6,068 nucleotides of DNA. Origin: Bdellovibrionales bacterium (GTDB lineage Bacteria > Bdellovibrionota > UBA2361 > JAGRAS01). Below the pieces are notes generated by a model. The model was given only the letters and a program-made list of their open reading frames with translations. It was not told the DNA's origin and did not search any database. How positions within the stretch are numbered: position 1 is the first letter of the stretch; each line of letters begins with the position of its first letter. The DNA lies in assembly GCA_020434465.1 (NCBI GenBank), contig JAGRAS010000109.1, forward strand, positions 1-6,068, in the 5' to 3' direction. This document shows, one piece after another, positions 1 to 6,068 of this stretch. The translations under genes and the position numbers were made by a program.

Positions 1-1
1 A

Positions 2-550
2 TTAGAGGTTGTGTTAACAAAAGAAATTGCAAGCTGTTTGTATGCAGGTGTCGCCGGTGATACTGGTATATTTAGATGGATGCATCCAAAGCCAGAAGAT
101 TTTAGAGATGCTGCAGAGTTTGTTGCAGCAGGCGCAGATCCTGTATTAATTGCAACTGAACTCTATGGAAGAGTTACTGCCGAAGCCATTAATTTAAAAG
201 CAGAAGCTCTTTCAAATTTGGAATACTATCTTGATAAGCAAGTTGTTTTTGTTACGGTTACAGATGAGATGTGCGCACGGCATAATGCAAACTCAAAAGA
301 TGGTAAGGATTTAGTCTCTATGTTGCGTTATATAGATGGAGTTCTTTGCTCTGTTTATATGAGGAAAGAGGATAATAAATGGAATGTAAGTTTTAGATCT
401 GATGCAAATAAATTAAATGTTGCTGAGGTCGCCTCAGAGCTAGGCGGTGGAGGGCATCCTGCTGCTGCAGCTTTTAGAAGGTCTGGGGTTGAGGCGGAGG
501 ATTTAAAAAAAGAAATAATAAGCATAATTAAGTCAAAATTAAAGAAATGA
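2..550 (+). CDS. nrnA: NrnA-type DHH/DHHA1 phosphoesterase, C-terminal part (5' end outside window)
   Basis: This is the 3' part of a DHH-family phosphoesterase. NrnA proteins degrade very short RNA oligonucleotides (nanoRNA) and dephosphorylate pAp in the cytoplasm. The reading frame is open from base 2 and reads LEVVLTKEIASCLYAGVAGD, which matches the end of the DHH domain (the family's A-x-D-T-G-x-F-R stretch, here GDTGIFRW), so the GTG at 11 is internal and the true start lies upstream. About 180 residues are visible of a family usually near 320. The DHHA1 substrate-binding domain follows, with its glycine signature GGGGHPAAAA at 443-472. The stop overlaps the truB start as ATGA (547-550), implying translational coupling. 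nrnA next to truB is the common order behind nusA-infB-rbfA, which supports NrnA over RecJ or other DHH members. The product name is well supported; dual activity is family knowledge only. Confidence 0.9.
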   Translation, partial: LEVVLTKEIASCLYAGVAGDTGIFRWMHPKPEDFRDAAEFVAAGADPVLIATELYGRVTAEAINLKAEALSNLEYYLDKQVVFVTVTDEMCARHNANSKDGKDLVSMLRYIDGVLCSVYMRKEDNKWNVSFRSDANKLNVAEVASELGGGGHPAAAAFRRSGVEAEDLKKEIISIIKSKLKK

Positions 551-1419
551 TAAGTATTCCAGGAATTATTTTGCTTGATAAGGTTGCTGGGATCTCTTCT
601 GCAAAGGCAATTCAAGAAGTAAAAAATAAACTATCAATAAAAAAGATTGGGCATGGTGGAACTCTAGATCCTGGAGCAACAGGTTTATTAGTTTGTTTAT
701 TAAATGGAGCCACTAGATTAGCCTCTTTTGTTGAGCATGGAGAAAAGATTTATTCAGGCACTTTTAGAATTGGCACAGTAACAACAAGTGATGATATTTT
801 TGGTGAGGTAATTTCTAAAACTGATAAAGTACCTAGCTTTGATCAAATTTCAAAACTGGCTAAAAATTTTCTTGGGAAAATACAACAGATTCCACCAAAT
901 GTTAGTGCGGTTAAAGTAAATGGACAAAGAGCATATAAAGCTGCACGAAAAGGAGAATCCCTAGCACTTAAAGCAAGAGAAGTTGAAGTTATGGATTTTG
1001 AACTTTCTCCTACGAGAGAATCAACTATAGTAAATTATAAAATCACTTGCTCCAGAGGAACATATATACGTTCTCTAGCAAGGGATTTAGGAGATTTGCT
1101 TGGCTGTGGTGCTTGTGTTGAAAGCCTACGCAGGCTTAGATCCTTTCCATTTGATATCGCAAACTCCAAGACAATTAACGAGTTATCTTCACTAGATATA
1201 ATCCCATGGGATAAACTTTTTCCAAATAGTAAAGCGTTGATTCTGCCTGAAGAACAGGTAAGAATGATAGTTGCTGGAAATAATCGAGTTTTTAGTGATA
1301 TTCCAAAACCAAATGGATTTGGGTTTGGGATTGTTTACGAGCAAAGTTCACAAAATCCTCTCGGACTTTTAAAGGTCGAAGGGGATAACTGGAAAATTGC
1401 TGCAAATATTTTAAGTTAA
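547..1419 (+). CDS. truB: tRNA pseudouridine(55) synthase TruB
   Basis: TruB isomerises U55 in the T-loop of most elongator tRNAs to pseudouridine and also acts as a tRNA chaperone. The 290-residue product is of normal family length. It opens with the typical GIILLDKVAGISSAKAI strand, then the catalytic motif GHGGTLDPGATG at residues 35-46, with Asp41 as the presumed nucleophile. The second core signature RGTYIRSLARDLG starts at residue 170 and is followed by the usual G-x-G-A-x-V-x-x-L-R-R segment. The last 60 or so residues look like a short PUA-like RNA-binding tail (LPEEQVRMIVAGN). The ATG at 547 overlaps the nrnA stop by four bases and has no strong Shine-Dalgarno of its own, so it is probably translated by reinitiation. 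No broken or missing motif is visible. Assignment is secure. Confidence 0.97.
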   Translation: MISIPGIILLDKVAGISSAKAIQEVKNKLSIKKIGHGGTLDPGATGLLVCLLNGATRLASFVEHGEKIYSGTFRIGTVTTSDDIFGEVISKTDKVPSFDQISKLAKNFLGKIQQIPPNVSAVKVNGQRAYKAARKGESLALKAREVEVMDFELSPTRESTIVNYKITCSRGTYIRSLARDLGDLLGCGACVESLRRLRSFPFDIANSKTINELSSLDIIPWDKLFPNSKALILPEEQVRMIVAGNNRVFSDIPKPNGFGFGIVYEQSSQNPLGLLKVEGDNWKIAANILS

Positions 1420-1436
1420 TACTGCAGGAGAAATTA

Positions 1437-2774
1437 ATGTCGTCAGTTGTAGTTGTGGGAACTCAGTGGGGGGATGAAGGTAAAGGTAAGCTTGTTGATT
1501 ATTTAACAAGCAATGCTGATATGGTTGTTAGATTTCAAGGCGGTAATAATGCTGGGCATACCCTTGTTGTCGATGGCAAAAAAACTCAATTAAGCGTTAT
1601 TCCTTCAGGAATTTTAAGAGAACATACAAAATGTTTAATTGGAGCAGGAGTTGTTTTGAATACAGAGGTGTTTTTGCAAGAAGTTGCAAAACTCCAAGCT
1701 GCAGGTGTTAGCGTTTCCCCAGAGCGACTTGTAATAGATCGTGATGCACATGTTATTTTAGATTATCATAAAGCATTAGATACTGCCAAAGAAGAGGCTC
1801 GTGGAGATAATAAAATAGGAACTACTGGCAGAGGAATTGGCCCTTGCTATCAAGATAGGGCAGGTCGAGTCGGGGTTAGACTGGCTGATTTGTTTTACCT
1901 TGATCAGCTAAAAGATCGTCTTATGGAAGAGACAGAAGGACGAAATGCATATTTAAAAGATATCTTGAAAAGTACAGTCCAAGTAGACTTTTCACAAATG
2001 TGGGAAAAATTAAAAAGTGATGCTGAAAAAGTATTACCTTATGTAGGTAATGTAAGTTTAATTTTAGATAGAGCACTTCAAGCAGAACAAAAAGTAGTTT
2101 TTGAAGGAGCGCAAGGAACTTTACTTGATCAAGCACACGGAACAATTCCTTTTGTAACATCTTCGAATACCATTTCTGGTTCTGCAACAACTGGATGTGG
2201 TATTGGTCCTAAGAGAATTGATTATATTCTTGGTGTCACAAAAGCATATACAACACGCGTAGGTTCGGGCCCATTTCCGACAGAACTAAACGATCCTGTT
2301 GGCCAACAGCTTAGAGAAGCCGGGGGTGAGTTTGGAACTGTCACTGGCAGACCCAGAAGGTGTGGTTGGTTTGATACAGTTGCCATGAAGCGAGCAGTTA
2401 GACTAAATGGTCTTGATTCATTAGCAATAACAAAATTAGATGTTCTTTCTGGTTTAGATAAAATAAAAATTTGCATCAACTATCATTTAAATGGTGAAAA
2501 GGTGGAAGATGTTCCAGCTTTAGCAAGTGAACTTTCTAGAGTCGAGCCCGAATATATTGAACTAGATGGGTGGAATGATGATTTGAGTCAGGTTAAGAAA
2601 TGGCACCAGCTTCCTTCACAAGCTAGGTTGTATCTTAGTACTTTATCAGAAATTATTGGTTGTCCAATTTCAATTGTAAGTGTTGGGCCAGAAAGAGATT
2701 CAACACTATTCCTAAAAAGTGCTGGAGTTCTTAAAAATTTTGTTAATTCTGAAGAGGAAGATGGAGGCTCATAA
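1437..2774 (+). CDS. purA: Adenylosuccinate synthetase
   Basis: PurA joins IMP and aspartate using GTP to give adenylosuccinate, the first committed step from IMP to AMP. At 445 residues it is close to the 430 or so typical of bacterial enzymes. The N-terminal GTQWGDEGKGK loop (residues 8-18) carries the catalytic Asp13, and GGNNAGHT carries His41. The IMP-binding segment IGTTGRGIGP is at 127-136. Further on are FEGAQGTLLD, VTSSNT, GSGPFPTEL, TGRPRRCGWFD and the guanine-recognition TKLD. A clear AGGAG at 1426-1430 sits 6 bases before the ATG. The gap from truB is 17 bases with no terminator. An extra acidic C-terminal tail (EEEDGGS) is encoded by the purine-rich stretch that also supplies ribosome-binding sequence for the next gene, so the tail may exist partly for that reason. 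Assignment is secure. Confidence 0.98.
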   Translation: MSSVVVVGTQWGDEGKGKLVDYLTSNADMVVRFQGGNNAGHTLVVDGKKTQLSVIPSGILREHTKCLIGAGVVLNTEVFLQEVAKLQAAGVSVSPERLVIDRDAHVILDYHKALDTAKEEARGDNKIGTTGRGIGPCYQDRAGRVGVRLADLFYLDQLKDRLMEETEGRNAYLKDILKSTVQVDFSQMWEKLKSDAEKVLPYVGNVSLILDRALQAEQKVVFEGAQGTLLDQAHGTIPFVTSSNTISGSATTGCGIGPKRIDYILGVTKAYTTRVGSGPFPTELNDPVGQQLREAGGEFGTVTGRPRRCGWFDTVAMKRAVRLNGLDSLAITKLDVLSGLDKIKICINYHLNGEKVEDVPALASELSRVEPEYIELDGWNDDLSQVKKWHQLPSQARLYLSTLSEIIGCPISIVSVGPERDSTLFLKSAGVLKNFVNSEEEDGGS

Positions 2775-4098
2775 GTTGTCACAACAAAAAACGATTTTAA
2801 TTGTTGATGATGAAGAAAACATCTGTAAAACCTTAGAAGGTGTCTTTAAAGACGAAGGTTTTGAAACTTTAATTGCTCATGACGGATCTTCTGCTTTACA
2901 AGAGATCTCAAAAAAAATCCCCAGCTTAGTGCTATTAGATATTTGGATGCCGGGGATGGATGGTATGGACACTTTAAAAGAAATCAAAGCGATACATCCT
3001 TCATTACCAGTTGTGATGATATCAGGGCATGCAACTATTGCCACAGCAATTAAAGCCACACGTCTTGGCGCTAGTGATTTTATTGAAAAACCACTCGATT
3101 TAGAAACTACTTTGCAAATTATATATAGAACCTTAGGTCATCCTGAAGTTTTTGTTGAGGCAAGCACTGAGTTAGAAGCTAAAGAGCGGAGTAGGCAATT
3201 AAGGATTGGTGATTTTTGGGATGATTTGGAAATTGATCCTGTTGTTTTTAGGGCGGAATTCTTAAAAGGACGTCCTGTAAAGCAGAAAACTTTGGCAAGT
3301 AGTACCTTAGTTTATGGGCAAGGCCTGCATTCAGGCAGGAAAAGCGGGCTTTTATTAGAACCTTTAGCACCCAATTCAGGAATTCATTTTGTAGGCTTAG
3401 GAGATCTTCAGGCTGTTCCAGCACATGTTGAATATGTTGAGTCGACTGGATTTGCTACTACTATTAAGCTGGGTGGGACAGAAGCAGGGACGATTGAGCA
3501 TTTGATGTCCGCATTGCACGCATATGGTATTAGCAATGTTCTTGTTAAATGTAATGGTGAAGTTCCTGTGCTTGACGGATCTTCTCGAGAATTTTGCACT
3601 TTAATTGAAGATGTTGGTATCGAAGAGCAAGCAGGTGATTGGTTTGAAATTGCAATTGATAAAGTTTATCAAGTGGGAGAAGGTGAAGAATTTATAAAAA
3701 TAGAGCCGGCAGATGAGTTTATTATTGAATACCGTTTAAAATACCCTGAGCCTGTTGGTGAGCAAACTTTTACATTCACACTTGGTGATATTGAATTATA
3801 TAAAAGTGAAATTTCTCCTGCTAGGACATTTGGTTTTGTAAAAGACATTGGCCAATTACAAAAGATGGGTTTGGCTCAAGGAGGAAGGTTTGATAATTTT
3901 GTGCTTTACGGAGAAGAAGGGGCTTTAAATGACTCGCTAAGATTTTCTAATGAAGCTGTTCGCCACAAAATATTAGATGCTATTGGAGATTTGTATCTAC
4001 TTGGTCGTCCTATTCGAGGTAAAGTTACTGCTTCAATGACTGGGCATAGCGATAATATAGAATTATTAAAAAAAATCTGGAATGAAAACTTATTTTAA
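2761..4098 (+). CDS. lpxC: Response-regulator receiver domain fused to LpxC (UDP-3-O-acyl-GlcNAc deacetylase)
   Basis: Two domains lie in one 445-residue frame (numbering from the ATG at 2761). Residues 10-115 form a CheY-like receiver of NtrX type: acidic pair Asp16-Asp17, phospho-acceptor Asp60 in LLDIWMPGMDG, switch Ser88 in MISGHATI, and Lys110 in DFIEKP. A linker of about 55 residues follows. From about residue 174 a complete LpxC begins (KQKTLASSTLVYGQGLHSG). It keeps TIEHL with the presumed base Glu246 and zinc ligand His247, LDGS at 271-274, ARTFGF at 354-359, HKILD with zinc ligands His402 and Asp406, and TGH with His429. LpxC removes the N-acetyl group in the committed step of lipid A synthesis, in the cytoplasm. 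There is no AAA+ or helix-turn-helix region. The ATG overlaps purA by 14 bases; a TTG start at 2776 is equally plausible. Both domain calls are secure; control of the deacetylase by phosphorylation is inference. Confidence 0.95.
   Translation: MEAHKLSQQKTILIVDDEENICKTLEGVFKDEGFETLIAHDGSSALQEISKKIPSLVLLDIWMPGMDGMDTLKEIKAIHPSLPVVMISGHATIATAIKATRLGASDFIEKPLDLETTLQIIYRTLGHPEVFVEASTELEAKERSRQLRIGDFWDDLEIDPVVFRAEFLKGRPVKQKTLASSTLVYGQGLHSGRKSGLLLEPLAPNSGIHFVGLGDLQAVPAHVEYVESTGFATTIKLGGTEAGTIEHLMSALHAYGISNVLVKCNGEVPVLDGSSREFCTLIEDVGIEEQAGDWFEIAIDKVYQVGEGEEFIKIEPADEFIIEYRLKYPEPVGEQTFTFTLGDIELYKSEISPARTFGFVKDIGQLQKMGLAQGGRFDNFVLYGEEGALNDSLRFSNEAVRHKILDAIGDLYLLGRPIRGKVTASMTGHSDNIELLKKIWNENLF
2763..2767 (+). 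promoter_or_regulatory. GGAGG ribosome-binding site supporting an alternative TTG start at 2776
   Basis: GGAGG at 2763-2767 ends 8 bases before an in-frame TTG at 2776, which is ideal spacing and would give a 440-residue protein beginning MSQQKTILIVDDE just after the purA stop (2772-2774). The competing ATG at 2761 has only a GAGG at 2754-2757, 3 bases away, which is too close to be optimal. The receiver domain is intact with either start. Confidence 0.55.
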
Positions 4099-4110
4099 TA
4101 ACTAGGCTTA

Positions 4111-4164
4111 GACTAAGGTCATGACCATGACCATGACTATGACTATGACTATGACTATGACTAA
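4111..4164 (+). repeat. Hexamer tandem array, GACYAT type
   Basis: Nine consecutive hexamers run in one register: GACTAA, GGTCAT, two GACCAT, four GACTAT and GACTAA. Degenerate units (GGCGAG, GAAAAG, GGCAAA) continue to about 4182. The left edge is itself palindromic: CTTAG-A-CTAAG at 4107-4117 and the perfect 10-mer GGTCATGACC at 4117-4126. The array begins 12 bases after the lpxC stop, in the gap between convergent genes. The block from 4183 to 4260, between this array and the next, holds no gene that I can see. Confidence 0.9.
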
Positions 4165-4260
4165 GGCGAGGAAAAGGGCAAAGTTTTAGGCAGTGACTTT
4201 CTATTTATCTCAAGTATGATATTTTAATAAATCTGTTTGTAACCCAGTCTTAAGTTCTGT

Positions 4261-4367
4261 CTTAGCCTCAGCCTCGAACTTTGCCTTAGCCTTAGCCTTA
4301 GCCTTAGCCTTAGCCTTAGTCTTAGTCTTAGCCTTAGCTTAGCCTCAGCCTCGAACTTTACCTTAGC
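4261..4367 (+). repeat. Hexamer tandem array, CTTAGC type, with a duplicated 30-base block
   Basis: Eighteen hexamers, mostly CTTAGC with CTTAGT, CTCAGC, CTCGAA and CTTTGC variants. The block CTTAGC-CTCAGC-CTCGAA-CTTTGC-CTTAGC at 4261-4290 recurs at 4338-4367 with one mismatch (G4283 against A4360). The register slips by one base at 4338, where two units share a C. Parts are inverted relative to the GACYAT array: GGCAAAGTT (4177-4185) pairs with AACTTTGCC (4277-4285), and GACTAAGGC (4159-4167) with GCCTTAGTC (4313-4321). It lies between convergent lpxC and hbd, where bacterial intergenic repeat elements and bidirectional terminators are often found. Its function is unknown. Confidence 0.92.
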
Positions 4368-4373
4368 CCTTTT

Positions 4374-4403
4374 AAGCAGCGACTGACTAGTCAGCTATTG
4401 CTT
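4374..4403. other. Interrupted palindrome with a perfect 12-base core
   Basis: The core CTGACTAGTCAG at 4383-4394 is a perfect palindrome. It is flanked by a second pair of arms, AAGCA (4374-4378) and TGCTT (4399-4403), separated from the core by 4 mismatched bases on each side. It lies 27 bases past the 3' end of the minus-strand hbd gene. No T-run follows the structure on either strand, so it is not a standard intrinsic terminator. It could be a protein-binding site or part of the neighbouring repeat element. Confidence 0.6.
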
Positions 4404-4429
4404 GAAAAAACTGAGATAGAACTAGGATC

Positions 4430-5278
4430 TTAATACTTATAAAATCCTCTACCAGTTTTTTTACCATACCATCCAGCCTCGACATATTTAATCAACAGTG
4501 GGCATGGTCTGTATTTATCCTCACCTAACTCTCGATGCAGAAGTTGTAGAATATAAAGTAGAGTATCCAATCCAACAAAGTCAGCTAGGGTAAGCGGCCC
4601 CATTGGGTGATTTGTTCCTAATTGCATAGAAGCATCAATATCTTCAGCGGTGCAACCTTCCTGCAAAAGAAAAATAGCCTCATTAATCATGGGGCATAAT
4701 ATTCGATTTACAATAAAGCCCGGGCTATCAATAGCAAGGACAGCAGTTTTATCCATCTTTTGAACTACATCTGACACGGTTTTATATGTAGCATCGTCAG
4801 TTTGAATTCCTCTAATTAATTCTACCAATTTCATAACTGGTACCGGATTCATAAAGTGCATTCCCATAACTTTTTCAGGGCGTTTTGTTGACGCAGCAAT
4901 TCTTGTTATTGAAATAGATGAGGTATTACTTGTTAAAATTGCATCAGCTTTGACAATTGAATCTAGCTTTTTGAAAAGTTCATCCTTGATTGATATATTT
5001 TCAACAATAGCTTCAATAGTTAGATCGCAGTCATTGAAATCATTTAAAGAATTAACTTGAGTTAAATTTTTCAAAGTAACTCCCATTTCATCAGAACTTA
5101 TTTTTTCTTTTTCGACCGCCTTTTCAAGTCTGCTCTTAACGCCAGCTATGCCCTTATTTAAGGCTTCAGCGTTTGCATCCCAAAGAAGAGTCTCGTAGCC
5201 TGATGCAGCCGCTACATGTGCAATTCCAGCACCCATTTGCCCCGCACCAATTACTCCAATTTTCTTTATATTACTCAT
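4430..5278 (-). CDS. hbd: 3-hydroxybutyryl-CoA dehydrogenase (3-hydroxyacyl-CoA dehydrogenase family)
   Basis: This soluble NAD(P)-dependent enzyme interconverts 3-hydroxyacyl-CoA and 3-oxoacyl-CoA, acting in fatty-acid beta-oxidation, butyrate metabolism or PHB-related routes. At 282 residues it has the classic stand-alone Hbd length. The N-terminal Rossmann fold has GVIGAGQMGAGIA (residues 8-20) with Asp34 at the end of strand 2. Catalytic residues are in place: Ser120 in SNTSS, His141 in GMHFMNPVP, Glu153 in MKLVE and Asn191 in PGFIVNRI. The C-terminal domain has NHPMGPLTLADFVGLD and ends GWYGKKTGRGFYKY, as in the family. The start at 5278 has AAGGAG at 5289-5294, 10 bases away. It is a single gene with no pathway partner (thiolase, crotonase) in view, so its pathway and its NAD or NADP preference cannot be fixed. 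It is divergent from mreB and convergent with lpxC. Confidence 0.96.
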   Translation of the reverse strand: MSNIKKIGVIGAGQMGAGIAHVAAASGYETLLWDANAEALNKGIAGVKSRLEKAVEKEKISSDEMGVTLKNLTQVNSLNDFNDCDLTIEAIVENISIKDELFKKLDSIVKADAILTSNTSSISITRIAASTKRPEKVMGMHFMNPVPVMKLVELIRGIQTDDATYKTVSDVVQKMDKTAVLAIDSPGFIVNRILCPMINEAIFLLQEGCTAEDIDASMQLGTNHPMGPLTLADFVGLDTLLYILQLLHRELGEDKYRPCPLLIKYVEAGWYGKKTGRGFYKY

Positions 5279-5381
5279 TTTTGAAACTCTCCTTAGGAAA
5301 AACCTTAAATACTTAAAAACTAGATTTTTCTTGTGTGTGTATGATAAATAATATCTTATTCAGCTAGCAAAGTCCTAATAG

Positions 5382-5410
5382 TTGATAAAAGGTAAATACT
5401 ATCTTTTCAA
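5382..5410 (-). promoter_or_regulatory. Predicted sigma-70-type promoter for hbd
   Basis: Read on the minus strand, TTGAAA (5405-5410, five of six to the -35 consensus) is followed by a 17-base spacer and TATCAA (5382-5387, four of six to TATAAT). This would leave a leader of about 95 bases before the hbd ATG, including a short (TG)n run at 5331-5340. The match is moderate and by eye only; in AT-rich DNA such matches arise by chance. Confidence 0.4.
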
Positions 5411-5431
5411 CCATATGTAATAATTATGGTT
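5409..5431. promoter_or_regulatory. Operator-like inverted repeat between hbd and mreB
   Basis: Perfect 7-base arms AACCATA (5409-5415) and TATGGTT (5425-5431) flank a 9-base AT-rich spacer. The 23-base total is a size typical of dimeric repressor sites. The left arm overlaps the predicted hbd -35 box by two bases, a position where a bound repressor would block hbd transcription. No regulator gene is in the window, so the binding protein is unknown. Confidence 0.4.
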
Positions 5432-5508
5432 AGTGACAAGACATTAAGGAATTTTAAAACGCTATTTGTTTATAAAATAGTATATTGATTTTATTCTTAA
5501 ATATCCCT

Positions 5509-6068
<560 letters not shown>

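Noticed and set aside
11..550. nrnA fragment as a complete short gene starting at the GTG at 11
   Set aside because: The frame is open to the window edge, the residues before the GTG fit the family, and the DHH catalytic half would be missing. The gene is cut by the window boundary.
2719..2760. Upstream ATG at 2719 as the start of the receiver-LpxC gene
   Set aside because: It would add 14 residues and overlap purA by 56 bases, there is no ribosome-binding site at proper spacing, and receiver domains normally begin within a few residues of ILIVDDE.
4121..4189. A 22-codon plus-strand ORF encoding alternating Met-Thr followed by a basic end (TKARKRAKF)
   Set aside because: It is simply the GACYAT array read in one frame. 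It has no convincing ribosome-binding site, and low-complexity hexamers stay open by construction.
4261..4367. CRISPR array or telomere-like repeat
   Set aside because: The units are contiguous hexamers without spacers, so this is not CRISPR. The unit TTAGCC differs from known telomere repeats and lies between ordinary chromosomal genes.
4404..4432. Possible intrinsic terminator for hbd: a run of six Ts on the minus strand (4405-4410) after a short AGAT/ATCT stem
   Set aside because: The stem is only four AT-rich base pairs with a 9-base loop, overlaps the stop codon and is separated from the T-run by three bases. It is too weak to call.
5433..5478. A sigma-70 promoter for mreB using GTGACA (5433-5438) or the TATAAAAT box (5471-5478)
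   Set aside because: No -35 and -10 pair at 16-18 base spacing could be matched; the boxes are isolated and expected by chance in AT-rich DNA.

Overview
The window is AT-rich, almost fully coding bacterial chromosome from a Gram-negative organism. The Gram-negative assignment rests on LpxC (lipid A synthesis) and a rod-type MreB. The NtrX-like receiver sequence and the gene order would fit a deltaproteobacterial-type lineage (Desulfobacterota, Bdellovibrionota, SAR324 or similar), but that placement is inference and the window holds no rRNA or other decisive marker.

Positions 1-4098 hold four plus-strand genes packed like one operon: the 3' part of nrnA (DHH-family nanoRNase/pAp phosphatase), truB (tRNA U55 pseudouridine synthase), purA (adenylosuccinate synthetase), and a fusion of a response-regulator receiver domain to a complete LpxC deacetylase. 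nrnA and truB overlap by ATGA, truB and purA are 17 bases apart, and purA overlaps or directly abuts the fusion gene. nrnA-truB is the usual tail of the nusA-infB-rbfA translation cluster; here purA and the lpxC fusion follow it.

Positions 4099-4429 are a 331-base gap between two convergent genes. It holds two hexamer arrays, GACYAT-type at 4111-4164 and CTTAGC-type at 4261-4367, partly inverted relative to each other, plus a 12-base perfect palindrome. No convincing gene lies there. Positions 4430-5278 (minus) encode a complete 3-hydroxybutyryl-CoA dehydrogenase. Positions 5279-5587 are a divergent intergenic region with a plausible promoter for that gene, an operator-like inverted repeat touching its -35 box, and a hairpin-rich leader before mreB. 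mreB starts at 5588 and runs off the window end.

The most notable item is the receiver-LpxC fusion. LpxC catalyses the committed step of lipid A synthesis, and here it carries an apparently phosphorylatable receiver with no DNA-binding output domain. This suggests, as inference, direct two-component control of LPS synthesis at the enzyme level. The rest of the coding content is ordinary housekeeping.
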